The notes under the pieces: generated by a model
What the model was told of the DNA's origin: nothing
What the model saw: the letters and a program-made list of their open reading frames with translations, nothing else
The model's database searches: none
In this document: one piece after another, positions 9,198-20,889 of the stretch
Layout of the letters: each line of letters begins with the position of its first letter
Position numbering within the stretch: position 1 is the stretch's first letter
Position numbers and translations under genes: made by a program
Assembly: GCF_024763615.1 (NCBI RefSeq)
Contig: NC_077222.1
Location: 73,594,001-73,658,000, forward strand
DNA length: 64,000 nt
DNA from: Phlebotomus papatasi
Taxonomy: Eukaryota > Arthropoda > Insecta > Diptera > Psychodidae
Direction of reading: 5' to 3'

Positions 9198-12126
9198 ACT
9201 CGTAGCAGCTATTGGAGATACTTATGGTATCGCCCTTTTGCTTCATATGTTAACATCCACGATTAAGCTGACTCTTTTGGCTTATCAAGCTACAAAGATA
9301 AGCAAAGTTGATGTGTATGCTTTCTCTGTGATTGGATATCTTGTCTATGCTCTTGGCCAAGTGTTTCTCTTCTGCATCTTTGGGAATCGTCTAATTGAAG
9401 AGAGCTCATCCGTGATGGAAGCTGCTTATTCTTGTCACTGGTACGATGGCTCAGAAGAGGCTAAGACATTCGTGCAGATTGTCTGTCAGCAATGTCAGAA
9501 AGCAATGACGATATCTGGAGCGAAATTCTTCACTGTCTCATTGGATTTGTTTGCATCGGTAATTTTTCTTCTCTATAATAAAATATTTTTCCATCCCACA
9601 TATTATCAATATCCTTTTTCCTGGAAATTCATTAATAAGCACGTGATCTAGGAAAATACATCGGAATTTTCAACAAAATACTATTTCATTTAATTCAATT
9701 ATAAGGCTTTTTGAAATGCAATTTTGACAAAAAGAATTCCTGCGGCTGATTGTTAAAACATTTATTATAATGATATTTTGAAAATTATTTATGCACAAAA
9801 CAAAAAGAAATATTTTTTTAAAATAAATGTTGTGTAGCTAATTTCGAATGCAATATGCATTTTCACCATTTTCATATTTCTAAAAAAAATCTATTTTTAT
9901 TAGCAAATTAAAACAAACAAAAAAAACTTTATAGAACTTGATAAAGTTCTAAAAATTTAAAATGTTTAATTCGTGTATTTGAATATACTAAAATAGTATT
10001 TTTTCATGTAAAGTTATGTGTTCCTGGCAGTGTGCAAGAGTAGAATTTTTGTTGAATAAGAATTTACAAAATTCGAGGGTCTTACTATTAATTTTTTGAG
10101 ATCCACTGGATCTTCGATGATCAAAAAAATTATTTATTCTGACTATTCAATAAAACAAAACATTTTAGATAGTAAAAATAAAAGGTGTGGCAAAGCGTCA
10201 CATGGTCCGCAAAATGCTCGAACTCCTGACTTGGATGCCATCTCAAAAGTACTTTCGTATCATTTACCGTTTACCTGTTCACAACTAAATTTGAACCACA
10301 TCATAAATCACTCAAGATATACTCGGGAATAGCGTAAGAGTAGCACAATTATTTTTTTTGATAAAAAATTGCTTACTGGTTCATAACCGGTTCATTACCG
10401 GTTTATAACCGCGGTATCCAAATAACTATACTGATAACCAAATTGAAAAATGAGCCCTCCAAAGTTGATCTTTGACCTTAAATAATTCAAAATGGCGAAT
10501 TTTCCGGTCATAGATAAGTTTGGACGAAATGTTAGCCTGGACTACCTCTAAAAGATATCCGAAAATCATTGAAAATCTTAGGTCAATTTTGAGAAAAACC
10601 AAAAAAAACATGGTTTTGTAAGGGTTGGAGGAGGTGGAGTGGGGAGATGGGTTGATAGAAAACTTCTAAAGATATTGTTTTTTATTGGCGGTCATAGAAG
10701 ACTGGGAAGTCGATATCTTTTACCGTTTGAACTCTAGGACGGTGACAAGATGAAAAAAGGATGATTAGGAGAATGTAGGCATGGTTCGCACACAGTGAAC
10801 CTTTAAACGATGCGAATTATCTCTTTGGTTGCAAAGAACTAGTTCGTCATTTCTTAGCCATTAGGGTGGAATCACCACTTGTCGCCAGTAGTGCCCCACT
10901 TCTCGCCACCTATATTGAAATCGCTATTTTTCACGATTTATGAAATAAATGAGCCGCAATGTTATTTGTATTTCTATTGCTGCTATGTATAGAGTCGAAA
11001 AATAACAATTGTTCGTTTTGTATTTTAAATGTTGAGCATTTTTCAAAACAATATTTTAAGCAAGTGCATCGAATCTAATATTTCTTATCAAATATAACAA
11101 GTACCATCAAATTTTCATCGAACAAAATTTACGTTTTTGGATAAATAATCTGTCTGTTGAATATTTAATTACACTCGTAGAATACATAAAATTTGTATTT
11201 TGTTTATTAATATTTCATTTAATATTATTTTTATGTAAAAATGAGCCATGGCGAAAAGTGGTAATGTTTTGAAAAGATTTTACCACCTGTCGCCATTGCT
11301 TTTTAATAGGCGACGCTAACTTCACTTCATAGATTCTCAGTTATCAAATCTGCTTTGTTTACTTTCTGTAACAGTCTAATAATTTGATTTCTCAAATAAA
11401 ACCGAAGAAAATTCATTGTGAGTAATAATAAGAAGGTCATGAGGAAAAAGAAATGCTGAATATATTTTTTGCACAATGCATAATATTACCCAAAATAATT
11501 GAGTTTGGGCGTTTTCAAGAGGGTGGCGAGAAGTGGTTTCAAAACTGGCGAAAGGTGGTAAAAAGTGGCGACGAAGTGGTTATTTTTGCATTGTTAATAA
11601 AAATCAGTTTTTTTAAGTAGTCCAGCATTAAATTGGAGTATTTTTTTTGACGAATCTGGAGTCAATACATCTCAGTAAGTTTGTGTCAAATTTGAGATAT
11701 CTTATAATAAGGGGTCAAAAGCTATAATGAAATTAATTTCACATTTTTCTAAAAGTGGCGATAAGTGGTTACTCCACCCTAGATAGATAATTATAACGTC
11801 ATGAGACAAGATGAGAAATGGTAAAACAGGTCTTTGCAAACAAAAAGAAAATTTGCATCGTTTGAAGGGGTTCACTGTGTGCGAACCATGCCTACATTCC
11901 ACTATATAACTGCTTCTCTTTTAGTTCGCGCAGTAAAATGAGGAATTATAATATACTGTTTTTTCTATGGAGTTCGAGCAGTAATAAAATAACTGTTGCA
12001 TCTGAATCATTTCATGAACATTTTTAAATCATCAATGAAATATTACCATGCAATTAATGAAGTTTATTATTCTAGGTTCTCGGTGCTGTTGTCACCTACT
12101 TCATGGTGTTGGTGCAACTCAAGTAA
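9198..12126 (+). CDS. Odorant receptor (7tm_6), last two coding exons; 5' part not found
   Basis: Exon 9198-9558 follows acceptor ctttatag and ends at donor TCG|gtaattt. It encodes about 120 residues beginning LVAAIGDTYGIALL. The last exon, 12076-12126, follows tattctag and reads VLGAVVTYFMVLVQLK-stop; phase is 0 at this junction. The conserved C-terminal block of insect odorant receptors is present: FCIFGNRLIEESSSVMEAAY, CHWYDG, QKAMTISGAKFF, then the final helix. These receptors are odour-binding subunits that form ligand-gated cation channels with Orco in sensory neuron dendrites. The intron is 2517 bp and contains nested transposons. Roughly 270 N-terminal residues are not seen upstream; they may lie before the window, in exons I missed, or be lost. 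No stop or broken splice site is visible in what remains. Confidence 0.85.
10138..10340 (+). repeat. SINE-like dispersed repeat, copy 1
   Basis: Shares a diverged sequence with 17594-17770: TGGCAAAGCGT, then GAACTCCTGACTTG, AAAAGTACTTTCG, ccgtttac and aaatca/aaatta. TGGCAAAGCG resembles an A box and GCTCGAACTCC a B box, but they are closer together than in a tRNA, so SINE identity is only a suggestion. It lies in the odorant-receptor intron. Confidence 0.55.
10375..10420. repeat. Short cluster of AACCGGTT-like motifs
   Basis: Within 45 bp the sequence contains ACTGGTT, AACCGGTT, ACCGGTTT and AACCGCGGT in close succession. AACCGGTT is the consensus site of Grainyhead-type factors. It could equally be a slipped simple repeat. 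Confidence 0.4.
10768..11902. mobile_element. MITE family A, copy interrupted by a second transposon
   Basis: Terminal inverted repeats begin GGAGAATGTAGGCATGGTTC and end with its complement (gaaccatgcctacattcc), flanked by TA, as for Tc1/mariner-related MITEs. The subterminal cacagtgaacctttaaacga and cgtttgaaggggttcactg also pair. Uninterrupted copies of about 216 bp lie at 48150-48365 and 55377-55592. This one is 1135 bp long because another element (10864-11779) has inserted into it. Confidence 0.85.
10864..11779. mobile_element. Second TA-flanked element nested in MITE A
   Basis: Termini GGGTGGAATCACCACTTGTC and ...AAGTGGTTACTCCACCC are inverted repeats, flanked by TA at 10862-10863 and 11780-11781. 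The unoccupied site in the 55 kb copy of the host MITE reads ccataagatag, matching the flanks here once the insert and one TA are removed. Internal sequence repeats agtggcgA/agtggtta motifs. No transposase is visible, so it is non-autonomous. Confidence 0.8.
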
Positions 12127-12665
12127 ATTTATGATCAATTCTCTTTTGATGTATTTTGACGAGGAATTGAGAAGTTGAAAAGGGATAATATACGCTTTCA
12201 ATTACATAAGAAATCAACAATTTTGAATTTAATCAACCAAATGGATGATATGGAATATATATTTTAAGTGATATGTGTAATCAATTGAATGTGTTTTCTG
12301 GCGGGCATTCACAATGAAATATCACAAGATAATAATTAAAAAAAAATAGAATGCACCCAAAAGAATAGTCAAACAGATTCAATATAAATGTTAATTCTAT
12401 AGAGAGACAAAAATGTATTTTTGTTAGATGTAATGTTAAATATATTTTGCAAATATATATATTATTCTACGTTGTTAAATATTGTGTACTTAATTTTAAA
12501 AAATGAGTTTTTATTGCGTTCAAGTTTATAGATAAGGGAGTTTGTGGATGGTGTGCCTCAGTGGGATTTATTGTGCGTGAAAAAGTTCTGCAATTTATGA
12601 GATATTCATCCACCTAATGGTCCTGCTATTGCTGCTCCTGGGATCCGGAAAAGCTTCCAACTTAC
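12127..12665. other. Odorant-receptor 3' flank
   Basis: Follows the stop of the plus-strand receptor. A+T-rich, with tatata runs near 12450. A minus-strand acceptor-like aaattgcag (about 12593) and an AATAAA just beyond could be the 3' end of the candidate gene at 12666-12941. Confidence 0.4.
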
Positions 12666-12941
12666 CATAATTTACATTCTCTCCCTCGTGTTTTGAGCAC
12701 TTCCTTCACCATATCGATAATTTCTTCGTTTTGCATTATTTCCACCAATAGGAAGTATCCATTGATTTTTTTTTTCAACAAATCCATCCTATCTTTTATT
12801 ATTTGCAGACTTGGAAAAAAAGCTACCATACCCCGTGTTTTTACCAATTCTATGGCTGCAGAAAAAGTTGTTTGTCTTTCAGACGAATAAAATAATTGTG
12901 CAACCTCTTGAAACGAAAATTCACTGACTTTGCACGAGTTC
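12666..12941 (-). CDS. Candidate internal or penultimate exon of an unrecognised minus-strand gene
   Basis: On the minus strand an open frame of 91 codons is bounded by a good acceptor (ttatttctgttttcaag|GAACTC) and a perfect donor (TTATG|gtaagt). The product reads FSFQEVAQLFYSSERQTTFS, then AAIELVKTRGMVAFFPSLQI, then a lysine-rich helix and VKEVLKTRGRECKL. It is rich in E, K, V and L and looks like a folded helical protein, unlike the N/Y/F-rich chance frames nearby. Both junctions are phase 2. If spliced 78 nt on to the acceptor near 12588, the split codon becomes TGA, giving a stop at the junction with AATAAA a few bases later. I recognise no family and found no convincing upstream exon. 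Confidence 0.4.
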
Positions 12942-15900
12942 CTTGAAAACAGAAATAAGAGAATAATTTAAGATGATTTTGGAGTTGAGAAATTTAAATT
13001 TCAACACTATTGGGAGAAACCATACTCTCTGTCAAGGATTATGCTATTATGCTAAACAAATTTTGCATTGAGTTTCATGTTTAAACTTTTGCGATATAAT
13101 CAACTGTTTTGTGCAATTAGTAGCTTTTCCATTGTCTTCGCTATGAAATAGTGATAATACACCGAATATTTACATATTCCAAAATCATTTAATCTATTCA
13201 GAATTGTCCCCATGTAATTGGGTAAATTCGATAAATTTCCGCCAAACCAATAATTTGCTAAAATATTGAAGCTGTTTTGCTGGGAAATAGATAGTATATA
13301 TAGCGATAACCTGCAATCACGCTATGAGTGCCTTTCTTACTATTAATTAATGATGCGTTAATTACACGGAAATGATTGATTATAACACTTGAATTGTGGT
13401 GAAATTGCCTCATACATTGGATTTAGCAAATACACGTATTGTTTTGTTACCCAGGAGCTCCTAAAATGTTAATACGTTGTCTCTTCATGACGGTGCTTGA
13501 AGTGGCTTAAGTGATTTTCTACAAAAAATCAACAATTTAAATCCACTTCTCGTTTTTCAGCTTTTTCAGCGTGGTATTGAATTTAAAATTGCCGAAAATA
13601 ATTGGTTAAAATACTATTAATTTCAATATAAAAATATTTAGTCTAATACTGCCTTTGAAATCACAATCCATAGAGCTTCTTTGTCTCAATTTTGTATTAT
13701 TCTCGTGTAAAATCCTTAAGGAGGCATTAAAAGTCGCAAACACTGTCTACGCTTACGATCTAAATGGAGAAATGAGGTAAAATTTACAACCAGAATAAAG
13801 TCTTAAAGGTATGTGTGGTGCTAAATTATTTTGAAAATAGAGATTCAACAACAAGAGGTATATATACCCTCATAAAGTCGAGTTCCTAAGATGAGGTGTA
13901 CATTGTGGAGCTCTTAAGAGAATAAATAGGGTTTTCGATGGGGTGATTTGGTAAGGATACGGTGCACATGAAGTATAATATTGCTACAGTACTCTGCTAT
14001 TCTTGTTCACAATTTTTTCCAAGCCTTGGGATACTTATAACCATTTGATTGGATTGAGATAGCCGTGTTAGGATCAAATTCATCGATTTAGGAAGGATTT
14101 AACCTCGAATATATATATATGTACAAACAGTACAGTCTCATATTAGTATAACGGTGAACACAAATTCCCTATCAATATAAAAGAAGAAGAAAACAATAAA
14201 CTAAGCTACATAAAAGCTAGTCGGAAGAAAATAACCATAAGCTTAGATCGCAAATGCACCCGTTTTATTCTTAAAATTTGTTGATCAAACTTCAATCAAG
14301 AGAGTAATGGTTTTATTGGTTTTATTCCATACTACTTAAACTCCAAAATACAGAGAGAGAGAGACAGAGTAGTACATATTTCTTCGATTTTAAGTTTTGC
14401 ATATATATAATGATTTCTTACCCCCTGAAGCGACAAATTTTGGTAGAATTTTGGAAATTCGAAGGTTCGAAATTGTATTGTCACCACGCTTGGTGAGGTT
14501 TTATCTGAATAAATCGTGAAAAACCTCTTGAATAAAAATTCTCCCCAACAATTTGTGATAATTGTACCTGAAATGAAGAGAATACATGTCTGTTTATCAT
14601 GGCGAAGGAGGATCAATAAAAGTATTCCTCCGTGTTCTTCTGTGCAGAGGTTTTTTCTCAAAAGCCTCAACTCGTTGGGCTGGTTGTACGAAGCTGCACA
14701 ATTTTCCAATTTTCTTTAGCACATGACATTTTTTTGAGACACACTAGACTAGGGACTTCACATGATGAGGGTTAACTTAAACAATGTATGCAATCTGCAG
14801 TCGCGAAAGATAACTTTATAATATAATATTGAATGAACACAATCGATTTGAACTTGAGAAAAGGAAGTAGAGAAAAAACAGTCCGTTATTGAGCAAAAAT
14901 CATTAATCACTGATGCATCCATGAATCACTCAATAGCTAAATACGCTAGAATATGTCTACGGATAAAAGTAGGAAATGCTTTTTTGCGTGAACCACACTG
15001 TTTGTCCGTCTGATCCATTCAGTCGTTACCATCTCAAAAGGTCAAACGGTTAGGGGGAAACGATTTGGGATCTTCCACCAACTCTCCTCTTCCCTTCCAA
15101 AACTAATTTTTTGGGTGTTTTGAGACTACTTACAGTAAAATATTCTAATTGAAAACTAGGACCACCTGAGACTAACGTAAAGAGCCTAAATATAAAGAAT
15201 GGAGTCATAAATATAATTCACCATTATTGAGGGATATACAAAAATATTTCGTTTCGCATTTGATCTGAGTCTGTAATGTTATGGTCCGGTTAAGCCACGT
15301 AAGTCAATCTTCCCTAGATACTATTTTCCTTTTTCTGCAACCCATATGTTCTTTCTTATTACCACTAGAACTATATTTTTGTATATCCCGATGTCAAATT
15401 TTTTAAATATGTGAGAAATCTTCAAATAAAAATGTTCTATTTTAACGAAAAATTCTCAGTGTGTAGAAAGCTTTAAAAGACCCATAAACATTTAAACACC
15501 TTATACATTATACTTAAACATTTTGAAGTGTTCTTGTAATACTGAAAGTTCTTTGGATTTTAACTCTGTTTTAACAGCAAATCTGAAACTTCATATTATT
15601 TTGTCTTATAATAAAGATGAAGAGTACAGCAGAATGCAAAATCTCAATGAATTGTAATCTCAATGTGTTTGCAAGTTTTACCTACAAGACGTGTTTTTCC
15701 ACTCAAATAAGGAATATTTTCTTCTGATATTTTTTAAGGCTCACAATTTCATATGTGTGGCTTCGAAATGGATGAAATGACTTCCCAATGTGGTATGTTT
15801 TTTTTGTACTAAAGAAAAATAACAGCTAGAAAGTCAACCAAGTTGCGTGAGAAAGAGTCTCATTCTTGGGCTTTATTGCAACATTTTATGACAAGCAATC

Positions 15901-17181
15901 CAATATCTCCACACCACTGTAACCCTTCAGAAATCTTTCATACCGTGATTTACGCACACGAAATTGCTTCTTTTTTTCTCGCCTAGCTCCTCTTTCTCCC
16001 TACCATATCAGTTAGTAGAGCGCAAAAATTTTATTAATTACTCATTAATTTCCAGATCGGTAGAGAGAAGAAATGGCATTCTGCACGAAAATTTTCATTG
16101 AACTCAAATAAAAGCCAATTCTCAGTAGTTGGTAGATGATGTGATTTTTTTATCGACTTGAAGAAAAAATATTACTGTTAACAAAGAAATTGGCAGCAAT
16201 TTGAAATAAAACGTTGAAGTTTGGCTTCCAAGTGGCAACATGAGGTGAATGACGTCTTTAGCTAAATTTCAATTTCAACGTTGATCTACGTGGTGCGTTT
16301 TGTTTTGCTGAGCATCAAGTTCAATTCCACCGCCAAATTAATCTCACTCCCATCTCTAAGCTTTGCTATATTTTCCCTCCTTTTTTGCACATGTATTAGT
16401 TCATAGGTACACGTTGGCACTATTACCTGTAGAATTGGAAATGCTTTGTGTTGCGGTAGCGGTTTATGAGTCATAACACAAGATCGCGCGATATCCATCA
16501 GGAGTCCACAGCTTTCGTAATTTTCGCATTTTATTGCGATATAATTTACAATTACATTGGAAGAGAAAAATGAATAACAAAGGTACAGAAAAAAAAGATT
16601 TCAAATCAAATTAAATCAAAAAGAGAAACTACTGGCCGAGTACTGCATTAAATAAAGACTGCTCGTATGATTTCTTCATTGAGAAATGCACAAAGTTTTA
16701 GAGCTTTTGACGCATGTACTGATACATCATAAAAGCTCATATTGATGGTGTTGTAAATAATTAATTTTTATTTATTTTCAATTTAAATTCATTCCAATTT
16801 GTTATGCTGGAAAAATTTTATTGAAATATTATATATAAATGAATAACATCAATGAAAATTAAGCTTTGAATATGAGTTGAAATCAATTAAACTATGTTTG
16901 GGAAATGTAATATATTTCCAGTCAAATAATTATTCTTTTGTTTGTTTATTAGCTCTTATCATTTAATATTATTACTTATTCTTATCAGGCAACGAACATT
17001 GACTTTTATATAAAATAAATTTTATCTGAAAATGCATACCTTAATGCAAACCTAATTTATAAGGGCGAATAAAAATTATTCTTCTATTAGTTTACTCTAT
17101 GTGATCAATGATTATATCCTGAAATTTTATTTCAAAATATAATAAGATTTCAAAATTTTTGATTCTTTTTACTTTTTTTAA
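12942..17181. other. No confirmed gene
   Basis: A+T-rich. Minus-strand open stretches at about 14.4-14.7 kb and 16.42-16.55 kb have acceptable splice-like boundaries, the latter encoding a cysteine-containing CENYESCGLLMDIARSC segment. They could be exons of the gene at 12.7 kb, but I cannot join them. A short agagagagagac run lies near 14350. Confidence 0.4.
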
Positions 17182-17369
17182 GGGGGTTCGAATTTGGATG
17201 ATAAAAATTTGCCGTTTTTTTGTCAGTTTTTTTGGAAAACACAGAAATACCAAGCTTTCGAATTAGCTTTTAAATTTTTCATGGTATATTCTTAGATAGT
17301 TTGTCAATCTATTTAAAAATATAACAAAAAATGTAGATATCTTGTGATAATGTAATTAGGCGAACCCCC
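17182..17369. mobile_element. Short MITE flanked by TTAA
   Basis: Termini GGGGGTTCG and CGAACCCCC are perfect 9 bp inverted repeats and both sides carry TTAA (17178-17181 and 17370-17373). TTAA duplication is typical of piggyBac-superfamily elements. At 188 bp with no ORF it is non-autonomous. Confidence 0.65.
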
Positions 17370-17593
17370 TTAAAGGAATCAGAGGGAATAAGAAGAGAAA
17401 GAAGCAGGACTGTGAATTCTCATTTATCTATTAAAAAAGAATAATTATTTTTTTATAATGTTATTAATTCCTCTTTCGAATAAAAAGAGACATTAATAAT
17501 ATAAAGTAATAGTTTTTAAAAAGGAAAAAAAACAAAACATAATTAAGAAAAACGATTATATATATATTTTTTAATTCTTTAGCGTTTTGTTTA

Positions 17594-17770
17594 AATTGAC
17601 TATTAAACTATTATAAAAAGGAATGGCAAAGCGTTGCAGGCTTTGTAAAATCCTTGAACTCCTGACTTGATACTTATACCTAAAAGTACTTTCGCATTAT
17701 TTTCCGTTTACAGGTTCTCAACTGATATGAATCGATCCATAAATTACTAAGGAAATCCCAAATATAGTTT
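17594..17770 (+). repeat. SINE-like dispersed repeat, copy 2
   Basis: Diverged partner of 10138-10340. Shared blocks include gactatt, ATGGCAAAGCGT, TTGAACTCCTGACTTG, AAAAGTACTTTCGCA and CCGTTTAC in the same order and orientation. Confidence 0.55.
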
Positions 17771-20700
17771 TAAGACTAATTGAATTGAAAAACAGTTATT
17801 AGTAAATTGAATAAATATTTCTATATTAGAATAAGTAATCGAATGACCATAATGGAAGATGAAACCTCTAAAGGAGATCTTTTTAGCTTTATCCAAGTTT
17901 AAGACAATAACAAAATTATAACGATGAAATTGTAAAAATAAAAAAAAATACGTTTTACTCTTCGAATTATTATAAGCCTTAGGCTTAGAAAGACGTTAAT
18001 TAAACTGAAATTGGCTGATATGTTATATTGAATTTAATTAAATTTAAATATTTCTAATCCAAAAATTTTTACGTTAGGTTTTAACAATACATAGCGTTAT
18101 TTAGCAATCCTAAATAACGGTATCGGAAGTGAGGACAATCTCTCCATCCTGTAATGTATTTCAATATGCAAAATCTTTGTAATAATATTAAAATATTATA
18201 AAATAAAAGCAAGATAACAAGTTTCTCTGCAGAAATAATAAGGAAAACAGAAGAAAAATAGGTAATTTATAGAGATCAATTTTATGACTTTTCTTGCAAC
18301 GCTGTTTAATTGCAAATTTTCCTTGTGATGATCACCACAAAGGTATAAAGTTCTCCAACAAGCTTATTAGAAGTGGACAAAATGCCAAGTGGAACAACAA
18401 AATGTGGTGTAATTAATTGTCTTGAGTTTTTTTTTATATTTATAGAAAATTAAATAGCGGGATCATTAGTGATAAATATTGTGATTTGCTGTGAAGTAGT
18501 GTTCTCTCCTAATTTAATTAGAAATATTACAAGCACAGCTGTAACCAGGTAGTGATATAAAAAAATATGAGTATTGGGTAGAATCATCCAGGCGAGAAGA
18601 GTAATTTAATGTACTTTCGCGTTGTATTACTTTAATGTGTCTCCCACCCTTTCTTGAGGAGTCAAGAAATTTTGTATAATACACCAGGTCTACCACTTAC
18701 CTGCTAAATTGCTCACACACATTTACAAGATTTTTACACTATCATCCAATGTATTTTGCTGATGTCTGAGGTGATGGGCCCCAAACGTATATAGTTGTGC
18801 AAGTTCCCAAGCACTGCCAGTCTTCTTCCAACTACCAAAGTGGTTAGCAATCTTACACTTTAAGTAAAGCTAGTGAAGGCGCGATCGCTCAGTGGATTAC
18901 TCATAGCACCTGTGCTCCCATTTGTGATCATTTTCCCAGTATCAATTACCATTCAATAAAGGTAAATTTACAGCCAAAGGATTAATTCTCAGAGCCAAGA
19001 ACAGTGTGAAAATGGAATACAATGTGTTCCTATAAAGATCATCAGAGAATCTTATAATACATAGTATTTACTTAGAAGATCGTATCACAACAGTTTTTGC
19101 TATGCAATTAAGCGATCGTCGTGATTAATTCGAAAAGAGATTGTGATGTGTATATATGTACTAGTATAAAAGAAGTGAAACTCCAGCGAGTTAAGTTTGT
19201 TTCTTCTCCTTCTCTTTGGCTCAACGTAATGCCAAATCATTCAAAGTTTTTACAACATCCAAAGTTTCAGTCAACATTTCAATACACAGAGATCTTATTG
19301 CCAACAATACACGGAAAAGTCGGTAAAGCATGCGCTTTCTCTTTTACTTTGCATTAAATTTTCATGTTGGTGGAGATAAAAGTACGATATTCCTATGCTG
19401 AAGGCCAACATGGGTATTTTACGTAAGATTTACCAAAGGAAAGAAAAAGTTTGCAGATGTATGACAAATTCAGCTGAGTTATTATTTTTTCACCTGAAGT
19501 ACTTTGCCTTACTCAGCAATAAAATACATTATTCTAATTGGCTTGATGGGAAATCTCCAAATGAGCCAACAATCCCTGAGATATAATAATTCCACATACG
19601 TGCTAATAATATTCTTGGAATTGTGTGTAAGAGTGAGACAGAAGCGGGAATTTCCGGAATTAACGATCATCGACTTTATGACCTCAGAACCCTATTGGAG
19701 GATATTTTTTTACATTAAAATAATCTATACGTTAGTATATTTTTTCTGAATATACAATAATGATTTAGCCATAGCAAATCATTTGAAACGCATTATAATT
19801 ACTTTGGCTACTATCGTCTATACTATTCAAGAGTGTTCTAATAAGATTTTTTTTTTTACATATATGCAATTGTTGTTTTGATTACTACTGTTTTATAACT
19901 TCATAAAAATATTCTTTTCTTACATTGTTAGGAATACTCTTAAAGAAGAAGTTTGTGCTTCAAAAAGCATTTCCTCCCACATAGAATTTAAAAAATATAT
20001 CTAATCAGGATCCAATTGGATCTTAAATATTTAAAAAAAAAAATGTTCTTAAATACAAAATCTAAATAAAAACAGTTTTATCAATTTGGGTAATTACGTT
20101 CTTATTCACATATTTAAAATAATATAAACTTGATGGCATTAAAAACCTTTGCTTTATCAGTAGTTAAATTAGAAGCGCAATTTAAAACACAGTCAACAAC
20201 AAATATGGACGATCTAATAAAGAACTCAATAGATTATTTCTTTGTCAATGTAACTTAATTTTCATGTTATGTTTCGTGTTTAATGCAAAGAAAATTTAAA
20301 ACAAATCTGTGGTATTAAAAATAACAATAAATATAAACAAATAATTGAAGATGCTTAGAATGTTAGTGAAAGAAACATCAATCAAATGTCATAAAATATG
20401 ATAAATTATCAAATATTGTAGTCCATTTGGTGCTCTCTGATAGGATAGATGTTAAAAGCAGTGAACGGATTCAAAGTACTACCCAATCACAGAGACTTAA
20501 ATATTTTATAGAATTAAATATATAATCACATGCGAATAATTTTTCAGATTGACATTTTATAACATTTTTTCAAAATTAGGATAAGTCTAATAGACAACAA
20601 TGAATAATATTGCGTTTTCTTCATTATCAATACTTTAAATGATTATAACCTTAGCCAGAATCCCGGGATAGGTGAAATTTTATGCCTTAAAGTTCATAAA

Positions 20701-20889
20701 GCCAATGATATTATACGTTTTATGATTTTGATTAATTAAAAAATACATATGAAAGGATATATCTTTGCAAAATTTATTATTACTTCTGTATTTTTATTTT
20801 TTTATTTTTTACATAATTTATTAAATAAATTTTTAATAATATAAATCTTTGAAGTTAAGCTCTTGGGCTAATTTGTGCTTCTCACATCA
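17771..20889. other. No gene recognised
   Basis: Very A+T-rich. Open frames of 60-81 codons (for example 19121-19357 and 19504-19749) have no motif, no splice context and atypical composition. A weak A-box-like gatcgctcagtgg lies at about 18892-18904. Confidence 0.5.

Noticed and set aside
13100..13330. 66-codon minus-strand frame between an acceptor-like site and a stop
   Set aside because: Asn/Tyr/Ile-rich composition typical of chance frames in A+T-rich DNA.
14332..14709. Minus-strand 125-codon frame with a ttcatttcag acceptor-like site inside
   Set aside because: Alternative frames across the site look equally plausible, all run into stops, and I could not connect them to the 12.7 kb exon.
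16420..16570. Minus-strand open stretch with CENYESCGLLMDIARSC and a donor-like site
   Set aside because: The cysteine spacing faintly recalls a clip domain, but no start, acceptor or partner exon could be found.
18878..18960. tRNA-like or SINE relic (gatcgctcagtgg)
   Set aside because: The A box is fair, but the B-box candidate (agtatcaattacc) is too poor and there is no tRNA fold.
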